Made by a program: the position numbers and the translations under genes. 64,000 bases of DNA from Brasenia schreberi (taxonomy: Eukaryota > Streptophyta > Magnoliopsida > Nymphaeales > Cabombaceae): assembly GCA_036023115.1 (NCBI GenBank), contig JAYKKT010000076.1:310001-374000 (forward strand), in the 5' to 3' direction. A model generated the notes under the pieces. That model worked only from the letters and a program-made list of their open reading frames with translations. It was not told where the DNA came from and did no database searches. Position 1 is the first letter of the stretch. Each line of letters starts with the position of its first letter. Positions 1-9,810 of the stretch are shown here, one piece after another.

Positions 1-563
1 TCAGTACTCCGTCTGCGTTGGGTCTTCGCCAACATAGTCGTCCGCCTCCGTTTCTACCTTCCGGAGATGACTTCAAATGCTATTTCGATAAGAACAGGGT
101 CTTGGACGTTCGAGATCCTGGGGTGTGAATCAGATGCAAGAGTTGCTGCGCCGGGCTCGACAGGTGCTCCGGTTCCGGGCTCTTCTTGGCTCTCCTGGTC
201 CTGTCTTGATCAGGCCAAGCCACTTCGGGGTTTCAAAACATGTTTTAAAAGGGTTTTCAAAAGCTATATTATATGTTTTTGAAAGATAAAGTTTAAAACA
301 TATATACAGGGTTGTTTGGAAGGCTCCTGGGTTTCCAAACTCAAAATGGCATTTTGGGGCTGCTTGTATAAAACCAGATTCGTTTAAGAAATTCGTGGGA
401 TTTCGGGGTGTTTACAATATGTTTTTGAAAGATAAAGTTTAAAACATATATACAGGGTTGTTTGGAAGGCTCCTGGGTTTCCAAACTCAAAATGGCCCTT
501 TGGGGCTGCTTATATAAAACCAGATGGATTTTGAGAAATTCGTGGGATTTCGGGGTGTTTACA
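1..563 (-). repeat. 3' LTR of element A (U3 part only)
   Basis: Reverse complement of the start of the LTR: it ends at TGTTTACA (556-563), directly followed by the polypurine tract and internal region. It matches 11573-11978 of the same element's other LTR. The rest of the LTR lies left of the window. Confidence 0.92.
271..563 (-). repeat. 146-bp tandem duplication of the LTR terminus
   Basis: Bases 271-416 are repeated as 417-563, each copy ending in GTTTACA. The other LTRs of the family have this segment once. The inner copy has several differences, for example CATTTTGG where the outer has CCCTTTGG, so the duplication is not perfectly fresh. Confidence 0.88.
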
Positions 564-624
564 GATGCCCCTCTTTGGCCTTGTCCAAATAGATTTGGAT
601 AAGGACAAAGATGACAAACACCCC
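552..624 (-). promoter_or_regulatory. Polypurine tract with bracketing stem-loop (element A)
   Basis: On the minus strand the tract AAAGAGGGG (568-576) lies just before the 3' LTR. Just upstream is a 12-bp inverted repeat with a 2-nt loop (579-604, one mismatch). An outer 9-bp pair joins GGGGTGTTT upstream (616-624) with AAACACCCC at the LTR start (552-560). The same arrangement is present in B, C and both copies of D. Confidence 0.7.
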
Positions 625-1737
625 TTTTAATGTCTCCCTAGATCTAGCCACGAAGAATATGGGATCGTCCCATTTTAGCAAAATCTCAATTTTACAAACT
701 CTGGTAGGAGGAGATATCACGCCAAAGGGTTTTACTATGGAATCTGGTCCTAAATGGGATCATGTTCATGCAAGTACCATGCGTGGAATGCAGATGACAT
801 GGGTGTGGTGCCAAGAGTGGCGACCTCCCAGAGACCAGGTGTGGTCGAACTCTAGAGACTTACAAGGCCTACTGCTCCAAGTGAGCAAAAACCCTATGTT
901 GTTCGATGTTCGGTTTTTAAAACTTATTTACAAAAGCTATTTACAAAAGGGACAACTGTCTTGAGTCTCGATCCTAAGGATCTCAAGCTCTTCGTGCTTG
1001 CCCTTGTTTGAGCCTTAACACTCGCTTATCTAGCGGAGGTTTTATAAGAAAACAAGCTTCATTACAAATTCCTACGCCTTACTCGAAAGGTCGAATTCTC
1101 AAACAAGATGAAATTCAAGTAAGTAAATCCTATTTTTACTTTAGGATTCCTCGAAATGAACCATGCTTTAGCTTGGGATAAGCCAGGGATGGGAAAGAGA
1201 TACCACGGTCCCTTCTGAAGCGTCCCGTGGTTTGAGGCACAGAAGGCGGAAAACTGCTCTTTTTGAGCTTTTTGGCCTCTTTTTCCTTTTTTTCCATAGA
1301 GGGTCTCCCTTTGGGAGTATTTTTTCTTTAATCCCTCTTTTTATAAGAGAATCGATTTTTCTTTTTGAAGTCTGGTTTCTTTCTTTTGGAAAGAGACTTT
1401 AAATGGGAAATTCCCTTTTGATTTTGGGCCTTTGTTTTCCTTTTGGAAGGAGAAGAGAAGAGGGGAGGACTTATCCCAAGCCTACACTCGATCCATTCCA
1501 GATCAGCCTATTTAGAAATAGCACGTACTACTTGCAAGTATCTTGCTATGTTGAACTAGGCCTTTCTTCGTAAGATGAAGGATTTTGAAATGTAACCACG
1601 ATTTTGAAAACTCCACTCTTTCACAAGTGCGAATTCTCTCACTCAGGGTCACACGAGTTCGCCTTTGCACCTTATTCACATGTCTCAGGGCAGCTATCCC
1701 TCTAAAATTTTTCGAAAACTGGAATTTAATCCAGATC
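564..1737 (-). other. 3' noncoding region of element A between pol and 3' LTR
   Basis: No convincing gene. It holds purine-rich tracts on the sense strand, several short hairpins of the type CTCCC-AAA-GGGAG, and the conserved hairpin at 1202-1231. Short ORFs at 611-964 (antisense) and 1512-1745 (sense, overlapping the pol stop) are open in A and B but broken in C, so I do not call them genes. Confidence 0.75.
1202..1231 (-). other. Conserved 3' noncoding hairpin (element A)
   Basis: Seven-base stem ACCACGG/CCGTGGT around a 16-nt loop. The stem and most of the loop also occur in B (47813-47842), D (20941-20970, 28948-28977) and C (54693-54722), although much of the surrounding sequence has diverged. 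Confidence 0.65.
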
Positions 1738-4700
1738 CTACACATGATACTTCTTTAAGTATTGAATATTGATAGGATCTGCTAAATTCCTACCTTCTAC
1801 ATCGATCAACCAATACGAATTGTTCGTAGTGGTTGCTCGTACAACATAGGGCCCATCCCAGTTGGGGCGCCACTTGCCTAGGGGGTGTGGGCCACGATGG
1901 TGGATGGTTTTCAAGACCAGATCTCCCACTTCAAAGTGGCGAGGTCTCATGTGTTTGCTATAATGTCGGGCTATCCTTTGCCGGTATGCACGAGCATGAT
2001 CCATGGCAAGGAGTCGCCTTTCATCTAGCAAATCTAGTTCGGCCATCCTAGCATGCTGAAGCGTCTCTAGGGGGAGGTCGAGTGCAATGGATGTATGGAA
2101 TGAATGCAGTTGGGTATGGATGGGAAGAATGGCGTTTGTGCCATAGACCAATTCGAATGGTGTGGCATTCGTGGGAGTCCGGATGGAAGTCCTATAAGCC
2201 CATAAGGCTTCATCCAGCTTCTCATGCCACCTCCTACCCTTCTCTAAGGTTTTCTCAATGATACCAATGAGAGTCTTGTTTGTGGCTTCGGCTTGGCCGT
2301 TGCCTTGAGGGTAGTAGGGCGAGGAGAAGTGGTGAGTTATGCCATACGTGTTGCACAACTTAACCATCCGCTCGTTCTTGAATGGGGTACCATTATCAGA
2401 CACAAGGTCTCGTGGAACCCCAAATCGAGCCAAGATATTCCTCCGGATGAAAGCCACCACATGTTGCCCCATCACATTCGTTAGGGAAATGGCTTCCACC
2501 CACTTGGAGAAATACTCAGTGGCTGCTAAAATAAAACGATGCCCATTCGAGGCCTTTGGAAATATGGGGCCTACAATGTCAAACGCCCACATGGTAAATG
2601 GCCAGGGGCTGACCACGGAATGCAATGCTGATGAAGGGATATGAATGGCGTGCCCATGCACTTGACATGGATGGCACTTCCTAACATGATCGTGACAATC
2701 CTTTTTCAGGGTGGACCAGAAATAACCCCCTCTAAGTATTTTCATCGCCATCATGTTGGCATTAACATGACCTCCACATTCTCCATCGTGGAACTCGTGC
2801 ATCACTATCCTAGCCTCCTCTAGGTCGATACATCTAAGCAGAATGCCGGTAAAACTCTTTTTGTATAAGACCCCACCCAGAATGGTGTATCGGGTCGAAA
2901 TCTTACGAATGAATGCCCTATCTTTGGATGTGGCATCCTCGGTGAATCCCCCATTTTCTAAAAATTGTTTTATGTCATAGAACCAGGGCTTTTCAACAGA
3001 CTCTGGGTTGTTTTGGCAAATATCCAAGTCGTGTGTGGATGGATGGGGCGCATGCCATATTTCCAAAGATCTGGTCCCTAAAATGGGATCGACCTTCAGG
3101 GCTGAACCCAAGGAAGAGAGGGCATCGGCGATGCCATTGTCCTCTCTTCCCACGTGTGTGAGCTTACACGACTGGAAGGATTGGACCAATCGAGTGGCCA
3201 ACTCGTGATATGGAAGTAGTTTTTCAGTACGTACTTGCCAAATTTTTAAAACCTGGTTTATGACAAGGAGCGAATCTCCAAAGACCTCGATGCATGATGC
3301 CCCTAGAGTTTTCGAAATCCTTAAGCCTTGTATGAGTGCTTCATACTCAGCTACGTTGTTGGAACATTCGAAATCTAAGCGGACCGCTATGGGAATCTCG
3401 CCCTTTTCAGGGGAGATTAGGATGATCCCGGCACCAGCCCCTCGTTGGTTTCGTGCCCCGTCGAAGTGCATCTTCCACACTTGGTTTTCAAAAGAATTTG
3501 CCAAAATGTGGTTTTGAAAATGGTTTTGCAATATGCCTTCATCAGGCATTTCGACAAGAGTGGGATATGCGTCCTCCAAGGGGAAGTCAGCCACGTAATC
3601 TGCTAGGGCTTGCCCCTTAACGGAGATCTGGTGATGGTATTTTAGATCATACTCCATTAGAAGGAGTTGCCATTTGCCCAATCTACCCGTGAGAATGGGT
3701 TTTTCGAACAAGTGCTTGATTGGATCAAGCTTGGACACTATCCAGATCTCATGATCTAGGAAGTAGTGTCTGAATTTCTGGCAGGCCCAGACTAGGGCCA
3801 AGCACGTCTTCTCCATGGCTTGATAATTTCGTTCATAAGCCAAGAGAGTTTTCGAAATATAGTAGATGGCATACTCCTTATGGGTGTCATCCTCGTATTG
3901 AGCCAACAGGGCTCCTAAAGCGTTTATATGCACGGAGATGTATAATAAAAGTGGTTTTCCTTGCTTTGGAGGATTCAAAACGGGGGGATTAACCAAGTAT
4001 GCCTTTAGTCTCTCGAAGGACTTTTGGCATTCGTCATCCCATAAGAATTTCGTACCCTTCCTCAACAGTTTGTTGAAGGGTTCGCATCTAGTTGCCAGAT
4101 TCGATATGAATCGGCGCACAGATTGTAATCGACCCTGGAGGCTACGGACTTGAGTGAGATTGGAGGGTGGAGCCATGTCTATGATGGCTCGACACTTAGA
4201 GGGGTCGACTTCTATTCCCCTTTGGCTCACCATAAAGCCTAGAAGCTTTCCTGATTCTACCCCGAACACACATTTTTGAGGGTTTAGCTTTACTTTGTAA
4301 AGCCTAAGCCTTTCGAAGATTTTTTGTAAACATTCGATATGGGTGCATCGGGTTTTGGATTTTGCCAAGAGATCATCTACATACACTTCTACAAGCTCGT
4401 GAATTTGATCATGGAAGATCGTGTTCATCGCTTGTTGGTATGTTGCGCCGGCATTTTTCAAACCAAAGGGCAAGACTGTATAGCAGTACGTGCCCCATGC
4501 GGTTATGAAGGCGGTCTTACCCTGATCTCGTGGGCTTAGTTTGATTTGATTATAGCCTGAATAGCCATCCATAAATGAAAACATTTCATGATTTGCAGTA
4601 CTATCGACTATCAAATCTATGTTTGGTAAAGGATAATTATCCTTTGGAGTGGCCTTATTCAGGTTTCTGAAATCGATGCATATTCGAATTTTCCCATTGG

Positions 4701-5424
4701 TTTTTCGAACTACAACGATATTTGACAACCAATCAGAATACGCAATGGGTTTTATAAATCCGGCTTTTAGCAGATTTTCTAAACCCTCTTTGACTTGCGT
4801 GTGTACATTCGGGTGTATTTTCCTAAGCTTCTGCTTTATTGGTTTTACACCTACATCTAAGGGAAGACGATGCTCGACTATGCTGGGATCTATGCCCGGC
4901 ATGTCTTCATACGTCCATGCAAACACATCTAAATAGGTCCGTAAAAATGCAATGAATGCTAACTTTTCAGTTTCATGCAAGCATGCACCTATTTTGATGG
5001 TTTTGGGATTGGAATCATCCCCTAGGTTCACCTCTACGAAATCTCCTCCTACTGATTGGGAAGGTCTTTCAAAATCGAGAATTCTATGAAATTCTGGGAG
5101 CTCCGAAGTGGGATCTTCCTCAAGGGGATCCACTTCTGGGCTTCGATCATTCTCGTGGACTTTAGACCCGAGGGAACTTGATGCGTGATTTTCAAAATAA
5201 CCTGGTTTTGTACTTAGATTTTCAAGTGATTTCGAAATTTTTGGTCTGGCTATGCAGACGACGTTTCTTTCGAAATCCTTTTCTTTCGTCAAAGTCCTAC
5301 CAGGAGCAGCTATGTACAAAATCTTTTTGGTATTTTCCAAATTTTCGATTTTTTTGGGTTTTTGTAAAACAAGAACTTTGGGAACTATACAAAGCACACT
5401 TTTTTCGAGTTTTTGCTTTTCCAT
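1738..5424 (-). CDS. pol: Tat pol polyprotein: RT, RNase H, archaeal-type RNase H, integrase
   Basis: 1228-residue open frame from an ATG. Order: Lys-rich spacer (1-150), RT (about 190-400, YVDD at 348-351), a first RNase H (490-610) whose first catalytic Asp is replaced (LYISVHINALG), then a second RNase H (650-770) with FDGA, AEYEAL, GDSLLV and IADALS supplying D-E-D-D. Integrase follows: His/Cys zinc domain about 876-921, then WAFDI, SDNGT and QAEATN with Asp and Glu 35 residues apart, and a GPY-like C-terminus. The products copy the RNA genome into DNA in the virus-like particle and integrate it. The frame differs from gag-pro and a stop lies upstream of the ATG, so pol needs its own initiation or splicing. 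RT residues near 308-330 differ from copy B and from the usual Tat pattern (TAWG, VLPFG, YQQAM), so activity is doubtful. Confidence 0.95.
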   Translation of the reverse strand: MEKQKLEKSVLCIVPKVLVLQKPKKIENLENTKKILYIAAPGRTLTKEKDFERNVVCIARPKISKSLENLSTKPGYFENHASSSLGSKVHENDRSPEVDPLEEDPTSELPEFHRILDFERPSQSVGGDFVEVNLGDDSNPKTIKIGACLHETEKLAFIAFLRTYLDVFAWTYEDMPGIDPSIVEHRLPLDVGVKPIKQKLRKIHPNVHTQVKEGLENLLKAGFIKPIAYSDWLSNIVVVRKTNGKIRICIDFRNLNKATPKDNYPLPNIDLIVDSTANHEMFSFMDGYSGYNQIKLSPRDQGKTAFITAWGTYCYTVLPFGLKNAGATYQQAMNTIFHDQIHELVEVYVDDLLAKSKTRCTHIECLQKIFERLRLYKVKLNPQKCVFGVESGKLLGFMVSQRGIEVDPSKCRAIIDMAPPSNLTQVRSLQGRLQSVRRFISNLATRCEPFNKLLRKGTKFLWDDECQKSFERLKAYLVNPPVLNPPKQGKPLLLYISVHINALGALLAQYEDDTHKEYAIYYISKTLLAYERNYQAMEKTCLALVWACQKFRHYFLDHEIWIVSKLDPIKHLFEKPILTGRLGKWQLLLMEYDLKYHHQISVKGQALADYVADFPLEDAYPTLVEMPDEGILQNHFQNHILANSFENQVWKMHFDGARNQRGAGAGIILISPEKGEIPIAVRLDFECSNNVAEYEALIQGLRISKTLGASCIEVFGDSLLVINQVLKIWQVRTEKLLPYHELATRLVQSFQSCKLTHVGREDNGIADALSSLGSALKVDPILGTRSLEIWHAPHPSTHDLDICQNNPESVEKPWFYDIKQFLENGGFTEDATSKDRAFIRKISTRYTILGGVLYKKSFTGILLRCIDLEEARIVMHEFHDGECGGHVNANMMAMKILRGGYFWSTLKKDCHDHVRKCHPCQVHGHAIHIPSSALHSVVSPWPFTMWAFDIVGPIFPKASNGHRFILAATEYFSKWVEAISLTNVMGQHVVAFIRRNILARFGVPRDLVSDNGTPFKNERMVKLCNTYGITHHFSSPYYPQGNGQAEATNKTLIGIIEKTLEKGRRWHEKLDEALWAYRTSIRTPTNATPFELVYGTNAILPIHTQLHSFHTSIALDLPLETLQHARMAELDLLDERRLLAMDHARAYRQRIARHYSKHMRPRHFEVGDLVLKTIHHRGPHPLGKWRPNWDGPYVVRATTTNNSYWLIDVEGRNLADPINIQYLKKYHV

Positions 5425-5603
5425 TGTTTTTGGTTTTTCTTGTTTTTCGATTTTTTTTTATTTTAAGTTTTTAAATGTTTTTGGTATTTTTAGAAAAGGG
5501 ATCTTCCGTCATACCTACAAAGGGAAAACACTATGGGTTAGACTCGGAATAGGAGGTCTAAACCATAGGTCTCTTCTAAGACAGGCTCCGGGGCACCCTT
5601 GAC
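5425..5603 (-). other. gag-pro / pol spacer with candidate splice acceptor (element A)
   Basis: About 180 nt between the gag-pro stop and the pol ATG. On the minus strand it contains a pyrimidine run followed by TTTGTAG/GT (AG at 5515-5516). The same site is found in B (43528-43529) and D (18554-18555). Tat/Ogre relatives are known to splice an intron between protease and RT. No donor is demonstrated here. Confidence 0.4.
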
Positions 5604-8408
5604 CTAGGTGGTCACAGGGGGTGGCTCCGGCGGTATTCGGGGAGTATAGCCGATCCCATATCGGCTTGGGTTGGCCCTAGGCAGGATGGGCTCTAGGAGA
5701 CCCTGGTTTTGTGCCCCTAGACTTTTGTAGGGCGTGTAGCCCATGTTCAATAACATGTTCCACGACCTTTTGTTTTTTGAAAAGATGGGATATAAGTCGT
5801 GGTCCTGGAACATGCTATCGTCCATATTAGGCTCGTAGGGCCTTTTGTCTAGGGGTTTTGGAAATAGGGAACGCTTGGGTTTTCCTAGGAGGATTAGAGT
5901 CGGGAGGGGGCCTGCTTTGGGCGGCCCCTTCACACATACAACCTTCCTAGGGTTGTTCAACACGAGCCGAGGTGGCTCAACCATAATTTGCCCCAGGTTA
6001 GCCTCATGGGCCTGGGAGCTCGATAAACAAGGGGAGTTTGTGATCCCCTGAAGTTGTGGGTGACTCTCACCTAGGATCACTACGACTTGGTCCCTAAAAG
6101 GGATCTTGACACACCTGTGTAAGGTGGATGGCACAGCGCACAAACTGTGTATCCAGGGTCTTCCCAGCAACAGGTTATAATGGGGGTGGATGTCCAAGAC
6201 ATGGAACACCCCCGTGTGTTCGATCCCTCCCGTTTCCATTGGGAGTTCGATGGATCCTAAAGGCCTAGACGCATTCCCATCGTATCCAGTGATAACGATG
6301 GGGCTTGGGTTCACTGAAGTCAAGGTGACTCCGATTTTGTACGCCACGTGAAGTGGAAGGATGTTGAGCCCTCCTCCCCCATCGACTAGGCACCTGTCCA
6401 GAGAGTGGTTGTTTAGAACCACCTCGATATGCAGGGCCTGGTTATGGGTTTCGTAGGGTCTATCTACATCATCTTCCGAAAAGGTGATGGGCGATTTTGC
6501 TCCTAATAAAGCCACTTGGGCAGACAAGGACTCCGGACTTATGTTCGAATCAACCTTGGCCCTTTCTAGAATTTTCTCTAAGACAAGTCTATCCCTAGGC
6601 GAGGTTTTGATAAGCTCTAGGATAGACATGTGAATAGGAATCTTTGAAAGGTGGTTTTTGAAATCATAAGGATTTAGGATGATTTTGTCCTTATCTGCTT
6701 TTGGCAGACCACTAGGGATACATGCTTTTGAGGGGCCAGGCACACTGACCACCTTTTGAGCACCTTGAAGGTGCGGGGGTTGGTAGATCCTCCCGGATCT
6801 AGTGACTTCCCCCACGACCAGCCTAGGGTTCGCGCTAAACTTGGCTCTAAGGATGAGCTGAGGAGAACCTTGGATTTTCAAAACTGGTTTTGCCGGGGTT
6901 TCCACTTTTGATGGTCCCCGAATGACAACTTGGGCGGGCCTCTTGTATAGTACAAGGATGGGCGCACAAGCAGGTCGACCAGGTTCGGGCTTTCGCGCTA
7001 GTTCCTTGGAGATGGTGAGGGTACATACCTCCTTTCCTTTCCCACTGCCACTGGCGTGTTTGGGAAAGGGTTCTTTGAAGATAGCTTGAGGTGGCTCGGA
7101 TTCTGCAGTGACCTGGAGCCGGCCCTCCGCTATCAAGTTCTCAATTTTATTTAGAAGAGAGAAGCACCGTTTGGTATCATGGCCTTTGAGCCGATGATAC
7201 TTGCAAAACCGGTTTAAATACCCCCCTTTGGACGTGACTCCTTCGGGGATTTCAGGGAGTTCGATCATGCCCTGGGCAAGTAGGAGGTCTAGGACCTCCG
7301 ACACAGGTTGCCCCAGCGGAGTGTACTCCCGTTTTTCAATTGGTTTCGAAAAATTGCGTTCTCTCTTATTTTCTATTTTTTCGAAATTTTTAGAAGTGCC
7401 CGCCATGCCTGGATCCACCCGGACATTGGCGATTTTATGGGGCTTTGCCCCTTTGTCCGTTGTGGGCAGCCCATATGCAATGGGCTTTTCCACACGTGTT
7501 TTGGGAACGACACTTCCTTTCCATAAGTGGTCGTATGTCCCTTTTCGCAAGTTGGTTTCGAAAAGGGAGGCTTTTTTGATCAACTTATGGAAAGTTGAAA
7601 TCTCATGGAGCGAGAGAAGGGTTTTTAACTCGCTTTTAAAATTATCCAGGATGAGCATTACTGCGCATCCTTCGGATATAGGCTCTCGCACTTGGCCTAA
7701 AAGAGACCTCCATCTTATAATGAAGGCATGCACGTCTTCGTTCATGCCTTGCTTTGTATCCCTTAAAGTATTCAGGGTTGGCGTGACTTCCACGTTGTGT
7801 GCAAATCTTTGCATGAAGCAGTTCGCTAACTCTTCAAAAGTAGCGAACTGGCTTAAGTCGTAGGAAGCCAGCCATTTGGCAGCTGTGCCTTTAAGGGATA
7901 GAGGGAACCAATACACCCATTTCATCGAGTCCTTTTTCTTTTTATGGGCTCGACGTGAGAAAAGCTGCAAGTGAGACCTAGGGTCTCCCATGCCATCATA
8001 CCGATGGAAGTTCGGTATTTCATCGTCACTGTCTGTTTCGTAATCCATAGGAAGGAAATCAGACAGGGCGTAGCTTCTTTTCTCTTTATTTTGCCCTTTC
8101 AGCAGTTGCTGTAGGGCTTTACGGTCCTTTTGTGTGAAGGACTCGTGGTATTGGTTGCCTTCCATTACGGAGGCTTCTTTTTGCTTGCGAGGTTTTTCAA
8201 TTTTCTTTTTAGGCCTTTGTTCACCGTTTGATGAACACGAATCGCCTACTTCAGCCTCTTGGCTGAGAGCATCGATTTTGGCCTCAAATTCCCTTCTCAA
8301 GTCCTCGATTTCATCTAGTTTTATTTTGTTTTTGAAAATCCTCCTAGAGTGAGAACTTGATGCGCATGAGCCTTGGCTCGACACTTCACTTGGATTGGAT
8401 TTTGACAT
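5604..8408 (-). CDS. gag-pro: Tat gag-protease polyprotein with C-terminal G-patch-like segment
   Basis: 934 residues from the ATG at 8408 (a TTG-initiated frame would add 3). A Ser-rich, charged N-terminus is followed by a retrotransposon Gag core (about 160-245, with GTAAKWLASY). A zinc knuckle of Tat type, C-x2-H-x4-H-x4-C, lies at about 403-416. The aspartic protease has its catalytic Asp in LVDGG (about 676) and a downstream LLLGRPW (about 748). A degenerate G-patch segment (LNMGYTPYKSLG) lies near 885-915. Gag forms the particle and protease cleaves the polyproteins. The stop here is TAG where copies B and D have TGG (Trp), so A ends about 23 residues before B. Confidence 0.93.
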   Translation of the reverse strand: MSKSNPSEVSSQGSCASSSHSRRIFKNKIKLDEIEDLRREFEAKIDALSQEAEVGDSCSSNGEQRPKKKIEKPRKQKEASVMEGNQYHESFTQKDRKALQQLLKGQNKEKRSYALSDFLPMDYETDSDDEIPNFHRYDGMGDPRSHLQLFSRRAHKKKKDSMKWVYWFPLSLKGTAAKWLASYDLSQFATFEELANCFMQRFAHNVEVTPTLNTLRDTKQGMNEDVHAFIIRWRSLLGQVREPISEGCAVMLILDNFKSELKTLLSLHEISTFHKLIKKASLFETNLRKGTYDHLWKGSVVPKTRVEKPIAYGLPTTDKGAKPHKIANVRVDPGMAGTSKNFEKIENKRERNFSKPIEKREYTPLGQPVSEVLDLLLAQGMIELPEIPEGVTSKGGYLNRFCKYHRLKGHDTKRCFSLLNKIENLIAEGRLQVTAESEPPQAIFKEPFPKHASGSGKGKEVCTLTISKELARKPEPGRPACAPILVLYKRPAQVVIRGPSKVETPAKPVLKIQGSPQLILRAKFSANPRLVVGEVTRSGRIYQPPHLQGAQKVVSVPGPSKACIPSGLPKADKDKIILNPYDFKNHLSKIPIHMSILELIKTSPRDRLVLEKILERAKVDSNISPESLSAQVALLGAKSPITFSEDDVDRPYETHNQALHIEVVLNNHSLDRCLVDGGGGLNILPLHVAYKIGVTLTSVNPSPIVITGYDGNASRPLGSIELPMETGGIEHTGVFHVLDIHPHYNLLLGRPWIHSLCAVPSTLHRCVKIPFRDQVVVILGESHPQLQGITNSPCLSSSQAHEANLGQIMVEPPRLVLNNPRKVVCVKGPPKAGPLPTLILLGKPKRSLFPKPLDKRPYEPNMDDSMFQDHDLYPIFSKNKRSWNMLLNMGYTPYKSLGAQNQGLLEPILPRANPSRYGIGYTPRIPPEPPPVTT

Positions 8409-8549
8409 GCTTTTCAAGCTTTTTCAAAATTTCCTAAGTGAAAACAAAGAAAACAAGTTAAAACGACACCTTTATAAAATTTTCGCAAGACTCCTACAAG
8501 TAAACTCGATTTTTGAAAAGGCTCACGTCCCACCGGGCGTGCCAATCTC
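8409..8549 (-). promoter_or_regulatory. Primer-binding site and short leader of element A
   Basis: On the minus strand the 18-nt block TGGCACGCCCGGTGGGAC occupies 8527-8544, five bases inside the LTR end. It begins with TGG, complementary to a tRNA CCA end, and is identical in B and D. I cannot assign the tRNA from memory. The remaining ~115 nt before gag shows no other feature. Confidence 0.75.
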
Positions 8550-8618
8550 TGTAGACGCGTGAAAATCCCCGCCTCTTCGCCCCTTTCGTGGCTTGGAGTG
8601 GATCTTATCGTGCGTCTA

Positions 8619-8778
8619 AGGCCTATGTATACAAACAGGGCGTGCCAGCTAGCTTACTTAAGCTAGCGAAGATATATCAATACTGACTTCTAAACGTGGT
8701 GACTGTGAGCAAGTGAGCTCTTGTCGTCGCAGACCTTCTTGCACCGATGCGCAAGGGTCAGTCTGTACGCTTTTGCAA
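8619..8778 (-). other. U5 hairpins and PBS-core repeat in element A LTR
   Basis: The minus strand has a GACC-CTTGC/GCAAG-AA-GGTC hairpin and then the perfect 9-bp hairpin GCTAGCTTA-AG-TAAGCTAGC. TGGCACGCCC follows at once (8638-8647), a 10-nt copy of the PBS start found about 100 nt further on. Confidence 0.6.
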
Positions 8779-9062
8779 AAATCGAGTTTTAGGGAGAAAG
8801 TCTACGAAACGGTTCGAGGTGTCTATTTCGGGTTTTTAAGATGCGATTGCATGTTTTAGATCACGTGGATTTGCACGTGCCTAAGTCTTTTCTTTTATCC
8901 CTTTTTGGGTCGCCTAGTTTGTGTGTTATGAACACTCCACTACATGGGCGAATTCGAGCGGGGGTTGCTTCGATGCAATATGCGTCCTACCTCGTGGTAT
9001 GGCGTAGATGCAATGCAAACTCACGCTACTCCAAAGGGAAAACCCGAAATGTAAAGACAATG

Positions 9063-9153
9063 CTGAAGGGAAATAACAGAAGGGAAATAACCGAAGGGAA
9101 ATAACCGAAGGGAAATAACCGAAGGGAAATAACCGAAGGGAAATAACCGAAGG
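9063..9153 (-). repeat. 14-bp minisatellite in LTR
   Basis: About six to seven tandem copies of a 14-bp unit, AAATAACCGAAGGG on the plus strand. Copy number differs between the LTRs in this window, and recombination junctions at 13451 and 36830 fall at this repeat. Confidence 0.88.
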
Positions 9154-9199
9154 GAGATATGTATATATCTTATGTATATGAGCCCTTACTCGGGTCTTG

Positions 9200-9810
9200 C
9201 AAATAAGAGCGAAGGCTCAATGTGGGTGCGTGTTTGAATTGAAAGACTTACACACACGACATGAAATTAAACCCAAATATAAATTGCAGTATGGCCTTGA
9301 CTAAGGTCTTGGGAGTAAGAGCGAAGGCTCAATGTGTGTGAGAGTGCTTGAATTGAAGTACTACACACACGACATAAATGAAACCCAAATATAACTGCAA
9401 TAAGGCCTTTACTAAGGTCTTGGGAGTAAGAGCGAAAGCTCAATGTGTGTGAGAGTGTTTAAATTGAAAGACTTACTCACACGACATGAAATGAAACCCA
9501 AATAGTATAGGTCGGCCCTTACTTGGGTCTTTCAAATAAGAGCGAAAGCTCAATGTGTGTGAGAGTGTTTAAATTGAAAGACTTACCCACACGACATGAA
9601 ATGAAACCCAAATAGTATAGGTCGGCCCTTACTTGGGTCTTTCAAATAAGAGCGAAAGCTCAATGTGTGTGAGAGTGTTTAAATTGAAAGACTTACCCAC
9701 ACGACATGAAATGAAACCCAAATAGTATAGGTCGGCCCTTACTTGGGTCTTTCAAATAAGAGCGAAAGCTCAATGTGTGTGAGAGTGTTTAAATTGAAAG
9801 ACAACACACC
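9200..9810 (-). repeat. 110-bp LTR subrepeat array (about six units)
   Basis: The marker AGCGAAGGCT/AGCGAAAGCT recurs at 9208, 9320, 9431, 9541, 9651 and 9761, a period of 110-112 bp. The last three units are almost identical. The same array is in all family LTRs, with different copy numbers. Confidence 0.9.

Noticed and set aside
611..964. Antisense 117-codon ORF in the 3' noncoding region of A (also 48080-48433 in B)
   Set aside because: Some Tat elements do carry antisense ORFs here. However, A and B are nearly identical overall, C has frame-breaking indels in the same place, D shows no counterpart, and I recognise no domain.
1512..1745. 77-codon ORF overlapping the pol stop (also 47299-47532 in B)
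   Set aside because: Broken in C by small deletions and without recognisable features; likely chance.
9063..9153. Regular short direct repeats that might suggest a CRISPR-like array
   Set aside because: The 14-bp units are contiguous with no spacers and sit inside a plant LTR; this is a minisatellite.
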